From assembly GCA_023665555.1 (NCBI GenBank), contig JAMPDR010000010.1:1-43403 (forward strand): 43,403 nt of DNA. The letters run 5' to 3'. The stretch comes from Ruminococcus sp. (GTDB taxonomy: Bacteria > Bacillota > Clostridia > Oscillospirales > Acutalibacteraceae). Below are positions 7,288 through 15,283 of this stretch, one piece after another (the first letter of the stretch is position 1; every line of letters starts with the position of its first letter). Made by a program: the position numbers and the translations under genes. The notes under the pieces are model-generated. The model saw nothing but the letters and a program-made list of their open reading frames with translations. It made no database searches and had not been told where the DNA came from.

Positions 7288-8844
7288 ATGGAGGAGAAAA
7301 CAAGTTTACAACGTTTTGGCTGCAAAATCAAAAAGCTTGTCGGTGTTGAAGAAAACACAAAGATCGGACCGATGATTGCTTATAACTCAGGTGTGTTCCT
7401 GAGCGGTGGTTCATTTTATATCATCGGAATCTATTTTCTTGCATTTCTGACACAGGTTGAGGGACTTTCAGCAAGTCAGGCAGGAACGGTTATACTGTTT
7501 GCAAAACTCAGCGATGCATTTTCTGACCCGATCATGGGTATTGTGACTGACAGAACACGCTCAAAACTCGGTCGCCACAGACCGTATTTACTTTACGGAT
7601 TGCCGTTTGCCGCACTTACATATTTCATGATGTGGTGCTCGTTCGGCATTTCAGGTATGGACAATTCAACATATACGATGATATATTATATCATTGCATA
7701 TACTCTTTTCAGTACGGCATACACGGTGGTAATTGTTCCGTATACAGCGATGCTCCCGTCGCTTGCACCGGAATACAGCTTGCGCACCCAATATAATGCA
7801 GTTAAAACCATCATGGATGCTGTCGGCAGTTATTCATCGTTCATCATTGCAGGCCTTTTCTTCGGTATTTTTGAAACCGAAGAGTTCACACCGGCGTCAA
7901 GAACTAAGTTCATTATGATGGGTCTGATTCTTTGCCTGTGGGTGAGCATACCGATGCTGTTCGCATTCAAATATTGTAAGGAGCCAAGTTCGCTCGATGA
8001 AGTTCATGAGCCGTTCAGTGCACATGAATTTGCAAGACAATATAAAACTGTTTTCAAAAACAGCTCATTCAGAAGGTATTTCGCACTTTGCTTTTTCAAC
8101 ACAGCTGCAAGCAGCTTTAGATCCAATTCGTCATATTATTTTCTCAACAACATTGCAAAAATGTCGAACCGACTGAATGTTATCACAATGGTATCAGGTG
8201 TTGCCGAGGCGGCAGGCTTCTTCCCGGCATATGCGATGTCTATAAAGAAAACCAAGCAACTGCCTGCAAAAGTGTTTATCCCGGTGACGATTGTTGCTTT
8301 GGTTATGACGTTTGCAGTCAATCCGGGATCATCGCCCGTTTTGATGTATGCGATTGAATTCCTTTACGGAATCGGTCTTGCGGGCATGGCATCTGTTACA
8401 AGCAATATCTTCCCCGATGTTACCGATGTTGATATGCTTATCACAGGGGAGCGTCGTGAGGGTACGATTTCAACGTTTTCAACTTTCATCAAAAAATTTA
8501 TCAGCGGTATCATGGCTGCAATGACGGGGTTCATTCTTCAAGGGTTCGGATTCAATGCCGATTCCAAAAAGGCACTGGCCGAGAGCGCAACCGCTTTGTT
8601 CGGAATCCGTTTTACCTATGCTATTGTTCCGATCGTTCTGCTTGCAATGTCAGTTGTTTCTGCATTCAGATATCGCATGACAAAGCAGGATCACGCTCTT
8701 GTTAAGCGTGCTATTGCCGAAAAGCAGAAGAACGGAGAAGTTCATCTGACTGAAGAAGAAATCAAAACACTTGAATCAATCGCAGGTCAAAAGTTTGAAG
8801 ATATGTGGATTGGTAGAGTAGCGAGCAACGAAGTCAATGCGTAA
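7288..8844 (+). CDS. GPH-family (glycoside-pentoside-hexuronide) MFS transporter
   Basis: The 518-residue membrane protein has about twelve hydrophobic segments and the GPH signature after the second: FAKLSDAFSDPIMGIV followed by TDRTRSKLGRHRPYLLYG. Relatives such as MelB, LacS and XynB move sugars or glycosides in symport with H+ or Na+. A hydrophilic tail of about 60 residues ends the protein; it shows no IIA phosphotransferase motif. ATG 7288 follows GAAAGGA by about nine bases. It is the last gene of the lipase/peptidase/transporter operon, followed by a repeat element rather than an obvious terminator. The operon makes sense as release and import of a host or diet glycoside or ester, but this is inference. 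Confidence 0.88.
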   Translation: MEEKTSLQRFGCKIKKLVGVEENTKIGPMIAYNSGVFLSGGSFYIIGIYFLAFLTQVEGLSASQAGTVILFAKLSDAFSDPIMGIVTDRTRSKLGRHRPYLLYGLPFAALTYFMMWCSFGISGMDNSTYTMIYYIIAYTLFSTAYTVVIVPYTAMLPSLAPEYSLRTQYNAVKTIMDAVGSYSSFIIAGLFFGIFETEEFTPASRTKFIMMGLILCLWVSIPMLFAFKYCKEPSSLDEVHEPFSAHEFARQYKTVFKNSSFRRYFALCFFNTAASSFRSNSSYYFLNNIAKMSNRLNVITMVSGVAEAAGFFPAYAMSIKKTKQLPAKVFIPVTIVALVMTFAVNPGSSPVLMYAIEFLYGIGLAGMASVTSNIFPDVTDVDMLITGERREGTISTFSTFIKKFISGIMAAMTGFILQGFGFNADSKKALAESATALFGIRFTYAIVPIVLLAMSVVSAFRYRMTKQDHALVKRAIAEKQKNGEVHLTEEEIKTLESIAGQKFEDMWIGRVASNEVNA

Positions 8845-9121
8845 TCGCGAGGGAGATAGTACCTATCGTAAAATTTAGTCCGCAGAGGGAGAAATAATTA
8901 GGAATGAGGAGTTAGGAGTGAGGAACAGTGGTCGTGGGTAAGCAATAGTCAACTTTTAGCTTTTCAACCGCAAATATAAATAGAATCTATTTATAGGCTG
9001 TTATTATAATAATTCTCTAACCGTTATGTGTAATTTATTTTCGCGATCTAACAATTTAAAAATTGTTGCTATTTTATCCGCGACATTAACTCCTCATTCC
9101 TCACTTCTAATTCCTAATTAT
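8838..9121 (+). repeat. Hairpin repeat, copy 3 (full composite)
   Basis: Starts in the last codons of the transporter gene. A GCGAGGGAGAT...TCCGCAGAGG module is followed by the full module: left flank of GGAATGAGGAGTTAGG type, a palindromic TTATTATAATAA core and a TTTCGCGA...TCCGCGAC stem, ending with the complementary AACTCCTCATTCC flank. It occupies most of the gap before the lipid kinase. Confidence 0.8.
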
Positions 9122-9176
9122 ATACGTGTTAAAGTAAATTTTAAGCCGATATTTTAACATTAAATTAATCTTTAAT

Positions 9177-9205
9177 TTGACATTACAATTTGTTAATGAT
9201 AAGAT
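9177..9205 (+). promoter_or_regulatory. Promoter of the lipid kinase gene
   Basis: TTGACA (9177-9182) is a perfect -35; TAAGAT (9200-9205) follows after 17 bases. The leader ORF begins about 25 bases downstream of the expected start of transcription. Confidence 0.65.
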
Positions 9206-9235
9206 AATAATGTAAAACATTTTACGGAGAGGCTA

Positions 9236-9277
9236 ATGCATCGTAAAGTTGCGAACGGTGCGTTTTATGGTGATTGA
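9236..9277 (+). CDS. Possible 13-codon leader ORF coupled to the lipid kinase
   Basis: ATG 9236 follows the best ribosome-binding site of this region (ACGGAGAGG) and encodes MHRKVANGAFYGD before a TGA that ends one base ahead of the kinase ATG at 9279. The kinase start itself has only a weak GGTGAT, so ribosomes finishing the leader could restart there. No amino-acid run suggests classical attenuation. It could equally be non-functional; confidence is low. Confidence 0.35.
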   Translation: MHRKVANGAFYGD

Positions 9278-9278
9278 T

Positions 9279-10328
9279 ATGGAAAACAACAAGCGAAAAG
9301 TTTTATTGATTGTTAATCCCTGCGCCGGAAGAACGAAATCAAGAGCAGGTACATTTGATATTGTTAACAAATTTTCAAATAATGATTATGAATTTTCAAT
9401 TCACACAACAACCTGTCAGGGCGACGCAACCAATATTGTTAAGAAAAACTATGAGGGAAAAGACATTGTTGTTTGCTGCGGCGGTGACGGCACTTTAAAC
9501 GAAACCATCAACGGTGTTATGGAAATGCCGAATCGTGTTCCTATAGGATATATTCCGTCAGGTTCAACGAACGACCTTGCATCTACTCTCGGAATTCCCA
9601 ACGATATCAAAAAGGCAACCGACCTTATCATGGCGGGCCACACAAACAGCTATGATATCGGACTTTTCAATAACAGATATTTCTCATATGTTGCCTCGTT
9701 CGGTGCGTTCACAAGAGCTTCTTATCAAACAAGCCAGAAGTGGAAAAACCGTATTGGTCATGCCGCTTATCTTCTCAACGGCATCCGTGACTGGGGTACA
9801 CTTAAACCTGTTCACATGAAAATTGAGCATGACGGCGGAGTTATTGAAGATGATTTCATGTTCGGCTCGATTTCAAACTCAACATCGGTTGCAGGACTGT
9901 TCAAGTTCAGCGTTGATGATGTCAGACTCAATGATGGATATTTTGAAGTTTTGCTTGTTAAAAAATTGAATTTCTTCGATGTTCCCGTTGCTTTCAGCAA
10001 AATTGTTAAGCAGCAGTATGACGGCGAACAGATTATTTTCCTTAAAACGAGAAGTGTTAAAATAACATCTCCAAAAGCTGTTGACTGGACACTTGACGGC
10101 GAATACGGCGGTTCACACAAAACTGTTATGTTGCATGTTCTTTCAAAAGCGGTTGACATTTGTTCACCAGAAAATGAATTGTTTGAGAAAGATACCGTGA
10201 GTGAATTGGAAGATGAACCGATGCAGACAGAAGATGCTATGGATGAAGAAGCTGTTTCCGAAGAAAATAAAGAGTCAAAGGAATTCGGCAAAATTCGAAA
10301 AAAGATAAAAGAAACTCAATCTGTATAA
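9279..10328 (+). CDS. YegS/BmrU-type diacylglycerol or lipid kinase
   Basis: The 349-residue protein has the DAGK catalytic domain: LLIVNPCAGR near the N-terminus, the nucleotide-binding GGDGTLNETING and the IPSGSTNDLASTLGIP motif, followed by the C-terminal beta-sandwich. Family members phosphorylate diacylglycerol or related lipids at the membrane surface and recycle phospholipid precursors. The last 55 residues are a low-complexity acidic tail (EDEPMQTEDAMDEEA) ending in a basic KIRKKIKE, unusual for the family. I prefer ATG 9279; an in-frame ATG at 9267 and a TTG at 9249 have poorer sites. No neighbour shares the strand closely apart from the leader ORF. Confidence 0.88.
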   Translation: MENNKRKVLLIVNPCAGRTKSRAGTFDIVNKFSNNDYEFSIHTTTCQGDATNIVKKNYEGKDIVVCCGGDGTLNETINGVMEMPNRVPIGYIPSGSTNDLASTLGIPNDIKKATDLIMAGHTNSYDIGLFNNRYFSYVASFGAFTRASYQTSQKWKNRIGHAAYLLNGIRDWGTLKPVHMKIEHDGGVIEDDFMFGSISNSTSVAGLFKFSVDDVRLNDGYFEVLLVKKLNFFDVPVAFSKIVKQQYDGEQIIFLKTRSVKITSPKAVDWTLDGEYGGSHKTVMLHVLSKAVDICSPENELFEKDTVSELEDEPMQTEDAMDEEAVSEENKESKEFGKIRKKIKETQSV

Positions 10329-10386
10329 AAAATATCGAATTGTTTTGTAAATGTTTTTTAAAAGTTAAAATTTTTTGAATAAATTG

Positions 10387-10415
10387 TTGACATGTTCAGA
10401 AAATTTATATATAAT
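10387..10415 (+). promoter_or_regulatory. Consensus promoter of the 28-residue peptide gene
   Basis: Perfect TTGACA (10387-10392) and perfect TATAAT (10410-10415) with the ideal 17-base spacer. One of the two strongest promoters in the window, driving a gene of only 28 codons. Confidence 0.93.
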
Positions 10416-10490
10416 GTAATTGTGAAAATCAATGGTGATCGTAGATTACGTAAAAAGTGATTTAAGTTTGTTTATGGGAGGATCAGCAGT

Positions 10491-10577
10491 ATGGATTTCA
10501 TTCAGAAACTGATTGACTTTATCATGAAGTTGCTCTCCATCTTCAAAAGGAGCGACAATACTGAGGATGAAGATTAA
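10491..10577 (+). CDS. 28-residue amphipathic peptide (PSM- or holin-like small protein)
   Basis: ATG 10491 lies nine bases after GGGAGG and opens a 28-codon gene. The product starts MDFIQKLIDFIMKLLSIFKR, a helix with hydrophobic residues spaced i, i+3/i+4 and lysines on the other face, then has an acidic tail SDNTEDED. Such a peptide would insert in or lie on a membrane. It resembles phenol-soluble modulins, delta-haemolysin or type I toxin-antitoxin peptides in build, not demonstrably in ancestry. The unit is autonomous: perfect promoter at 10387 and an 8-bp terminator hairpin at 10613. No antisense RNA is evident. Secretion, toxin and regulatory roles are all open. Confidence 0.8.
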   Translation: MDFIQKLIDFIMKLLSIFKRSDNTEDED

Positions 10578-10612
10578 TCTCTTGGTGAGTTTGATCAATG
10601 TAACATGAATGT

Positions 10613-10635
10613 CCCCGTTACTATATGTAACGGGG
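10613..10635 (+). terminator. Terminator hairpin after the 28-residue peptide gene
   Basis: CCCCGTTA (10613-10620) pairs perfectly with TAACGGGG (10628-10635) around a seven-base loop; the tail CTATGTGTCTTTATG is only moderately T-rich. Confidence 0.7.
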
Positions 10636-10736
10636 CTATGTGTCTTTATGTGAATTTATTAAATTTTTTATTTTGTGTTGCTCTTAGTTCTTTATTATGC
10701 TAAAATTATTAAAAGGCATCGAAGAGTTTTTTGTCT

Positions 10737-10803
10737 GTTGATGCATATGCGCTCAGGCCTGCGTACAGTCATAAGTTTTCCTCCGCAGAGAAAGCGGCAG
10801 GCG
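10737..10803 (+). repeat. Short, divergent piece of the hairpin repeat, copy 4
   Basis: GCCTGCGTACAG...TCCGCAGAGAAAGC...GCAGGC shares the CCGCAGAG signature with other copies and can close a GCCTGC/GCAGGC stem. It lies directly before the hydrolase ribosome-binding site. Membership in the family is likely but not certain. Confidence 0.5.
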
Positions 10804-10826
10804 ATGCCAGAAAGGATTGATAAATT

Positions 10827-11807
10827 ATGAAGAAATTAACAAAACTTGCACTTGGCGCTGTTGGTGCTGCGGCAGGTGTTTACGGACTTCTGAATGTTAT
10901 TGATAATCTGCTTGTTGACAGAAAGTGGAAAGTTCCCGAAAAGTTTGCTGATAAGGTTGCAGGTGCAGATATGACAGCATCAAGAGCCGTTGTTGATGAA
11001 AACCGCAGCCGACTTGAAAATCATGGTTATGAAAGGTATTACATGGCATCTGATAACGGTCCGACTTTGACTGCTTATTTGATGCGGCCCGAAAAGCCGT
11101 CTGACGTTTATGTTTTCTGCGCCCACGGATACAGAAGCGAAGGCAGAAGAGAATACAGCGGTCTTGCTCATTATTATCTTCGTAAAGGGTTCAACGTGTT
11201 TTTGGTTGACCATGTTGCCGCCGGCGAAAGTGACGGCAAGTATATTGGTTTCGGATATTACGAACATACCGACGGACTTAAGTGGCTCAATTTCATGACA
11301 GAAAATTTCGGCAAGGATATCAAAATCATCGTTCACGGTATTTCCATGGGTGCGGCAACTGTTATGCTTATGAGCGGTAATCCCGGCTTGAGCGAAAATG
11401 TTAAAATGATCGTTTCTGATTGCGGTTACACAAGTGCGTGGGATGAATTTGAATATAAACTTAAGAGTCTTAAAGTTCCGCCGCATCCGTTGCTTGAAAT
11501 GGTGAATATGATCAACAAGCACAAAGCAGGATATGATTTTAAGGAAACAAACGCACTTGAAAGTGTTAAAAATGCAAAAGTGCCGATGTTGTTTGTTCAT
11601 GGCAGTGAAGATGATTTTGTTCCGACACACATGATATACCTTGTTTATTCAGCTTGCGGCAGTGCAGAAAAAGACATGATGATTATTGACGGCGCAGACC
11701 ATGCACAAAGCTATGTTATCGGTACTGAAAAGTATGAAGCTAAACTGGATGAGTTTATTGCTAAATATGTTGAGGCGGATGAAACGAATTTAATGCGTAA
11801 TTCGTAA
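10827..11807 (+). CDS. Membrane-anchored alpha/beta hydrolase (serine esterase/peptidase fold)
   Basis: The 326-residue protein begins with a short basic segment and a hydrophobic helix (about 7-26, LALGAVGAAAGVYGLL) that should anchor it in the membrane. The hydrolase domain has FCAHGYRSEG as oxyanion region, the nucleophile elbow HGISMGAAT with Ser173, a candidate acid in HGSEDDFVPTH and the catalytic His in IDGADHAQSY. The order and spacing match YqkD-like and other extracellular alpha/beta hydrolases of Firmicutes. ATG 10827 has GAAAGGA about ten bases upstream. It is a single gene between repeat elements. Substrate cannot be inferred. Confidence 0.87.
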   Translation: MKKLTKLALGAVGAAAGVYGLLNVIDNLLVDRKWKVPEKFADKVAGADMTASRAVVDENRSRLENHGYERYYMASDNGPTLTAYLMRPEKPSDVYVFCAHGYRSEGRREYSGLAHYYLRKGFNVFLVDHVAAGESDGKYIGFGYYEHTDGLKWLNFMTENFGKDIKIIVHGISMGAATVMLMSGNPGLSENVKMIVSDCGYTSAWDEFEYKLKSLKVPPHPLLEMVNMINKHKAGYDFKETNALESVKNAKVPMLFVHGSEDDFVPTHMIYLVYSACGSAEKDMMIIDGADHAQSYVIGTEKYEAKLDEFIAKYVEADETNLMRNS

Positions 11808-12420
11808 TGCTTAATGCGTAATTGCGGGTGAGCTTGTGCCTGTTGAAAGGCATAGTCCGCAAAGGAAGAAAAATTAGGAATGAGGAGTTAGGCGTGAGGA
11901 ACGGTGGTCGCGGATAAAATATCTGCTGTCTTAACTTCTCATCCGCAAAATAAAGTTATACTTAAGCTAAAAACAGAATAATAATTAAAAACAATCTACC
12001 AATAAGACTATAGATAAAGACGGCCGACAAAGCCCCCTCTGTTTTGAATCTCTATGGTTATGGTGAACAGTCCTACTGTAGCCGATCGTATTTCGTCATT
12101 ATTGTACGGCGTCCAAAGGACATGGGGTTTAGTACTAATTTACCTATAGCAAATTCGACGGAAAATCGCTTGCGATTTTTCGTTGTTTTTGCGTACGTCA
12201 GAAAATTCTTTTTGCTTACTTTTTGTAATTTCACAAAAAGTAAGTGCCCGTCCGGCACAAGGACAAGCTAAAAGTGCATCATGCTAAAATACGCGGACGA
12301 TATCTTAAATTTAAGTCTAACCTGACCCGCGTACCTCTTCACTATTCCATATTGCTTATTACCTCCAATTTATATTATGCGGACGATATCTTACAATAAC
12401 CACAAACCATCCCCGCATCA
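11797..12420 (+). repeat. Repeat-rich intergenic block, copy 5 (several modules)
   Basis: Starts with the direct repeat TAATGCGTAATTCG also found at 18198. A GCGGG module (11824-11861) has inner GCCT (11838-11841) / AGGC (11848-11851). Then follow a partial GGAATGAGGAGTTAGG flank, a second-type module at 12236-12335 with CGCGG (12292-12296) / CCGCG (12327-12331), and a last ATGCGG...CCGCAT stem at 12376-12419. The 75-codon ORF crossing it is not credible as a gene. Confidence 0.75.
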
Positions 12421-12436
12421 TTTCTCATAAAAAAAG

Positions 12437-12473
12437 AAAAAGTTCACGAAACCGAATTTCCGTGAACTTTTTT
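12437..12473 (-). terminator. Terminator of the pyrophosphatase gene (works in both directions)
   Basis: AAAAAGTTCACG (12437-12448) pairs with CGTGAACTTTTTT (12461-12473). On the minus strand it follows the ppa stop codon closely and ends in a T-run. Confidence 0.85.
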
Positions 12474-12486
12474 GTTTGAAGTTTGT

Positions 12487-13020
12487 TTATCTCTGATAAA
12501 ATTCTATGTATCTGTCAATGCATGTTGCAATAACTTCACGTGCCTCTTCAGCACCGCTGATTTCTGCAACGGTTGTAATTTTATCGTGTTCAAGAGTTTT
12601 ATATACCTCGAAGAAATGCTTGATTTCATCAAATCTGTGCGTCGGGAGCATTGACACGTCCTCATATGAGTTGTAATTTGGGTCGTTGATGGGAACGGCA
12701 ATAATTTTTGAATCAGACATTCCGTCGTCAACCATTCTCAAAACGCCGATAGGCTTACACTCTACGATTGTCATCGGGTGAATCTGCTCGCTGCAAAGGA
12801 CAAGAACGTCAAGTGGGTCATTGTCGCTGGCATAAGTTCTCGGTATGAAGCCGTAGTTAGCAGGGTAGTGGGTTGAAGTGAAAAGAACCCTGTCAAGTTT
12901 CAGCATACCTGTTGCTTTGTCAAGTTCATATTTGTTTTTTCCGCCTTTTGAAATTTCTATTACCGCATAGAAACGGTCAGCTTTAATTCTCTTCGGTGAA
13001 ATATCATGCCAGATATTCAT
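12487..13020 (-). CDS. ppa: Inorganic pyrophosphatase, family I
   Basis: The 177-residue protein matches soluble family I pyrophosphatases in length and motifs: YELDK near residue 31, YPANYGFIPRTYASDNDPLDVLVL with the metal-binding D66, D68 and D71 of the DxDPxD signature, and GVLRMVDDGMSDSKIIAVP. It hydrolyses pyrophosphate from biosynthetic reactions to phosphate in the cytoplasm. The start at 13020 is followed by MNIWHDISP and preceded by GGAGATGATC. It has its own promoter at 13057-13085 and terminator at 12437-12473, so it is monocistronic. Confidence 0.95.
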   Translation of the reverse strand: MNIWHDISPKRIKADRFYAVIEISKGGKNKYELDKATGMLKLDRVLFTSTHYPANYGFIPRTYASDNDPLDVLVLCSEQIHPMTIVECKPIGVLRMVDDGMSDSKIIAVPINDPNYNSYEDVSMLPTHRFDEIKHFFEVYKTLEHDKITTVAEISGAEEAREVIATCIDRYIEFYQR

Positions 13021-13056
13021 AATTGATCATCTCCTGTATTTTTATCAGTGTTTTAA

Positions 13057-13085
13057 ATAATACCATATTTATGTTCCGTTGGCAA
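13057..13085 (-). promoter_or_regulatory. Promoter of ppa
   Basis: On the minus strand, TTGCCA (13080-13085), 17-base spacer, TATTAT (13057-13062), about 37 bases before the start codon. Confidence 0.75.
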
Positions 13086-13097
13086 TATAAAACGTTT

Positions 13098-13760
13098 TTA
13101 TTTTGTTGTTTCTGCCTGAATAGCACTGACATAGTAGTTGCTGTCGCTGCCTTTTCTGAGTGTCACGCGAACATATTTTGCAGGTTCCGGCGAAACCATG
13201 TTTCCATGTTCATCCTGAGTCCAGTCTTCGCTTGCAAGGTAGCCGACTGTGAGAATGACAGAGTTGCTTTTTTCTTTCGCTTCAAGCACCTTAGGGGTAT
13301 AGATTGGCGTGATGCCCGTGATTGGAATAATATAGCACTGCTTTTTCTCACTGTATTTGAACTCAATTCCGCCGCCGTCAGCTGTGGAATGTGTCAGCTT
13401 AACATCACTGCCGAAAAGTTTGGTGAACCTTGTTTCAACCTCTTTTTGCGGCATAAGCATACCTTCGTCAGTGTAATCATATTTATCCGGGTCAACATTA
13501 TCATTGAGAATGGACCAGATGGAAATTGCAGTCAGCTGTGAAAGGTCAGCTTTTGAAACATCATCAAAGGTATCAGGGTCATTCATGATAACGGGCGCAA
13601 TAAAACTTTCATATTCACGCAGTTGAGCCGTGTTGTCTGTGGCATCTTTAACTCTTCCTGCGAAGAAGTTAACAGTGCTTATCAATCCGATGATCACAAG
13701 TGCAATAACAATGATACCGACTATGTAATTTACGGCTTTGCGTGATTTTTTCTCTTCCAT
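13098..13760 (-). CDS. Membrane-anchored extracytoplasmic protein of unknown function
   Basis: This 220-residue protein has one N-terminal membrane helix (about residues 11-33, IVGIIVIALVIIGLIS) after a short basic cytoplasmic tail (MEEKKSRK). The remainder, presumably outside, is soluble, with no cysteine pair or catalytic motif I recognise. A late stretch with repeated Thr/Val beta-strand character (YVRVTLRKGSDSNYYVSAIQ) resembles small NTF2- or cystatin-like folds, which is only an impression. Start ATG 13760 follows GGGAGGTTACTC. It has its own promoter at 13797. Its product is not related in sequence to the pyrophosphatase downstream. Confidence 0.75.
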   Translation of the reverse strand: MEEKKSRKAVNYIVGIIVIALVIIGLISTVNFFAGRVKDATDNTAQLREYESFIAPVIMNDPDTFDDVSKADLSQLTAISIWSILNDNVDPDKYDYTDEGMLMPQKEVETRFTKLFGSDVKLTHSTADGGGIEFKYSEKKQCYIIPITGITPIYTPKVLEAKEKSNSVILTVGYLASEDWTQDEHGNMVSPEPAKYVRVTLRKGSDSNYYVSAIQAETTK

Positions 13761-13796
13761 TGAGTAACCTCCCGCTTTGGAATCTGAATAAATTTT

Positions 13797-13825
13797 ATGT
13801 TAGCATATCATAAAATATTTGTCAA
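13797..13825 (-). promoter_or_regulatory. Promoter of the 220-residue membrane-anchored protein
   Basis: On the minus strand, perfect TTGACA (13820-13825), 17-base spacer, TAACAT (13797-13802). The 160 bases between it and the proA stop hold a G+C-richer stretch with two CAGATTAGG repeats but no recognisable terminator. Confidence 0.65.
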
Positions 13826-13987
13826 TTACTTAATTAAACACTTAAACACTGAGGACACACTGCACGCTTGCATAGAGTGTTATATCGCACAGAATTTTCT
13901 TGAAATACGAAAGTATGACTGCGTCAATTCTGCCTAATCTGACGAATTTTCTGACGGCACGACCGGAGCACCGAGTTAGATCGTAAT

Positions 13988-15259
13988 TTACCTAATCTGT
14001 CCGTTACCGTTTATGATGTATTTAACAGTTGTGAGTTCGGGCAGACCGAGCGGACCTCTTGTGTGAAGTTTTTGGGTTGAAATTCCTATTTCAGCGCCGA
14101 AACCGAACTCGCCGCCGTCAGTGAATCTTGTTGATGCATTGACATAAACCGCAGCAGCGTCAACACAGGAGGTGAAATTTCTGCTGTTGCTATAATTTTC
14201 GGTAACGATACACTCGCTGTGACCGGTGGTGTATTTCGATATATGTTCGATTGCTTCGTCAATGCTGCTAACTATTTTAACGCTGATTTCATATCCGAGG
14301 TATTCTCTGCCGAAGTCATCTTCTGTTGCCGGAACGGTGTTTTCGATTATTTTTGCAGCCTCTTCATCGGCATGGATAATAACGTTTGCCGTATCAAGTT
14401 TTGCTTTGATCATCGGAAGAACTTTTTTTGCAACCGCGCGGTGAATAACAAGACTTTCGCATGCGTTACAAACAGACGGGCGCGAAACTTTTGCATTGTA
14501 TATGATTTCAGCCGCCATATCAAGGTCAGCATATTCATCAACATAAACATGGCAGTTGCCTGTGCCTGTTTCAATTACAGGAACAGTTGCATTTTGAACA
14601 CATGCTTTAATTAGTCCTGAGCCGCCTCTCGGAATCAGTACGTCAACATAATCGTTCATTTTCATCAGTTCATTTGCGCTCTCACGTGTGGTATTTTCAA
14701 CAAGCTGAATACAGTCAGCAGGAAGTCCTGCCTTTTCAACTGCACTTCTCATTGTGTCAACAATTGCTTTGTTTGAATGGAATGCTTCTTTTCCGCCGCG
14801 AAGAATAACAGCATTGCCTGATTTCAGACAAAGTGCGGCTGCGTCTGCGGTTACGTTCGGTCTTGCCTCAAAGATAACAGCAATAACACCGAGCGGAACG
14901 GTAACTTTTTCAATCATCAGTCCGTTGGGGCGCTTACTGCCGTTTATGACTTTACCTACAGGATCATCAAGTGTAATAATTTTTCTGACTGCGTCTGCAA
15001 TTCCATTGATTCGGTTTTCATCAAGACTAAGACGGTCGACCATAGATTCCGACATTCCGCCGGCTTTTGCAGCAGTAATATCCTCTTTGTTTTTTTCGAT
15101 TATATATGATGCGTTTTCAGTCAGTGCCGAAGCGATGAGTTCAAGCGCCGCATTTTTTGCGTTTGTGCCTGCCGTCATGAGAATGCGTTCAGCAGTTTTT
15201 GCTTTTTTTCCGAGATCGATAAGAGTTGCTTTGACTTCATTGTTTACTGTATTTTCCAT
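13988..15259 (-). CDS. proA: Glutamate-5-semialdehyde dehydrogenase (gamma-glutamyl phosphate reductase)
   Basis: The 423-residue protein is a member of the aldehyde dehydrogenase superfamily of ProA type: LGVIAVIFEARPNVTADAAALCLKSGNA as the cofactor region (only its start, GVIAVIFEARPNVT, is needed to recognise it), IPRGGSGLI, and the catalytic cysteine in SVCNACESL. It reduces gamma-glutamyl phosphate with NADPH in the second step of proline synthesis. Length is normal. I start it at ATG 15259, eight bases after AGGAG; a GTG nine bases earlier overlaps that site. proB lies 24 bases upstream and an M16 peptidase before it, all in one minus-strand operon. Confidence 0.95.
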   Translation of the reverse strand: MENTVNNEVKATLIDLGKKAKTAERILMTAGTNAKNAALELIASALTENASYIIEKNKEDITAAKAGGMSESMVDRLSLDENRINGIADAVRKIITLDDPVGKVINGSKRPNGLMIEKVTVPLGVIAVIFEARPNVTADAAALCLKSGNAVILRGGKEAFHSNKAIVDTMRSAVEKAGLPADCIQLVENTTRESANELMKMNDYVDVLIPRGGSGLIKACVQNATVPVIETGTGNCHVYVDEYADLDMAAEIIYNAKVSRPSVCNACESLVIHRAVAKKVLPMIKAKLDTANVIIHADEEAAKIIENTVPATEDDFGREYLGYEISVKIVSSIDEAIEHISKYTTGHSECIVTENYSNSRNFTSCVDAAAVYVNASTRFTDGGEFGFGAEIGISTQKLHTRGPLGLPELTTVKYIINGNGQIR

Positions 15260-15283
15260 TCGGACCACTCCTGTTCATTTAAT

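Noticed and set aside
9249-9278. TTG start of the lipid kinase at 9249
   Set aside because: No ribosome-binding site at proper distance and it overlaps the leader ORF; ATG 9279 gives the usual family beginning.
10980-11630. 216-codon minus-strand frame
   Set aside because: It lies wholly antisense to the alpha/beta hydrolase gene, has Cys/His-rich odd composition and no ribosome-binding site.
12044-12271. 75-codon plus-strand frame in the intergenic block
   Set aside because: Runs through repeat modules and hairpins; no ribosome-binding site and the antisense frame is equally open.
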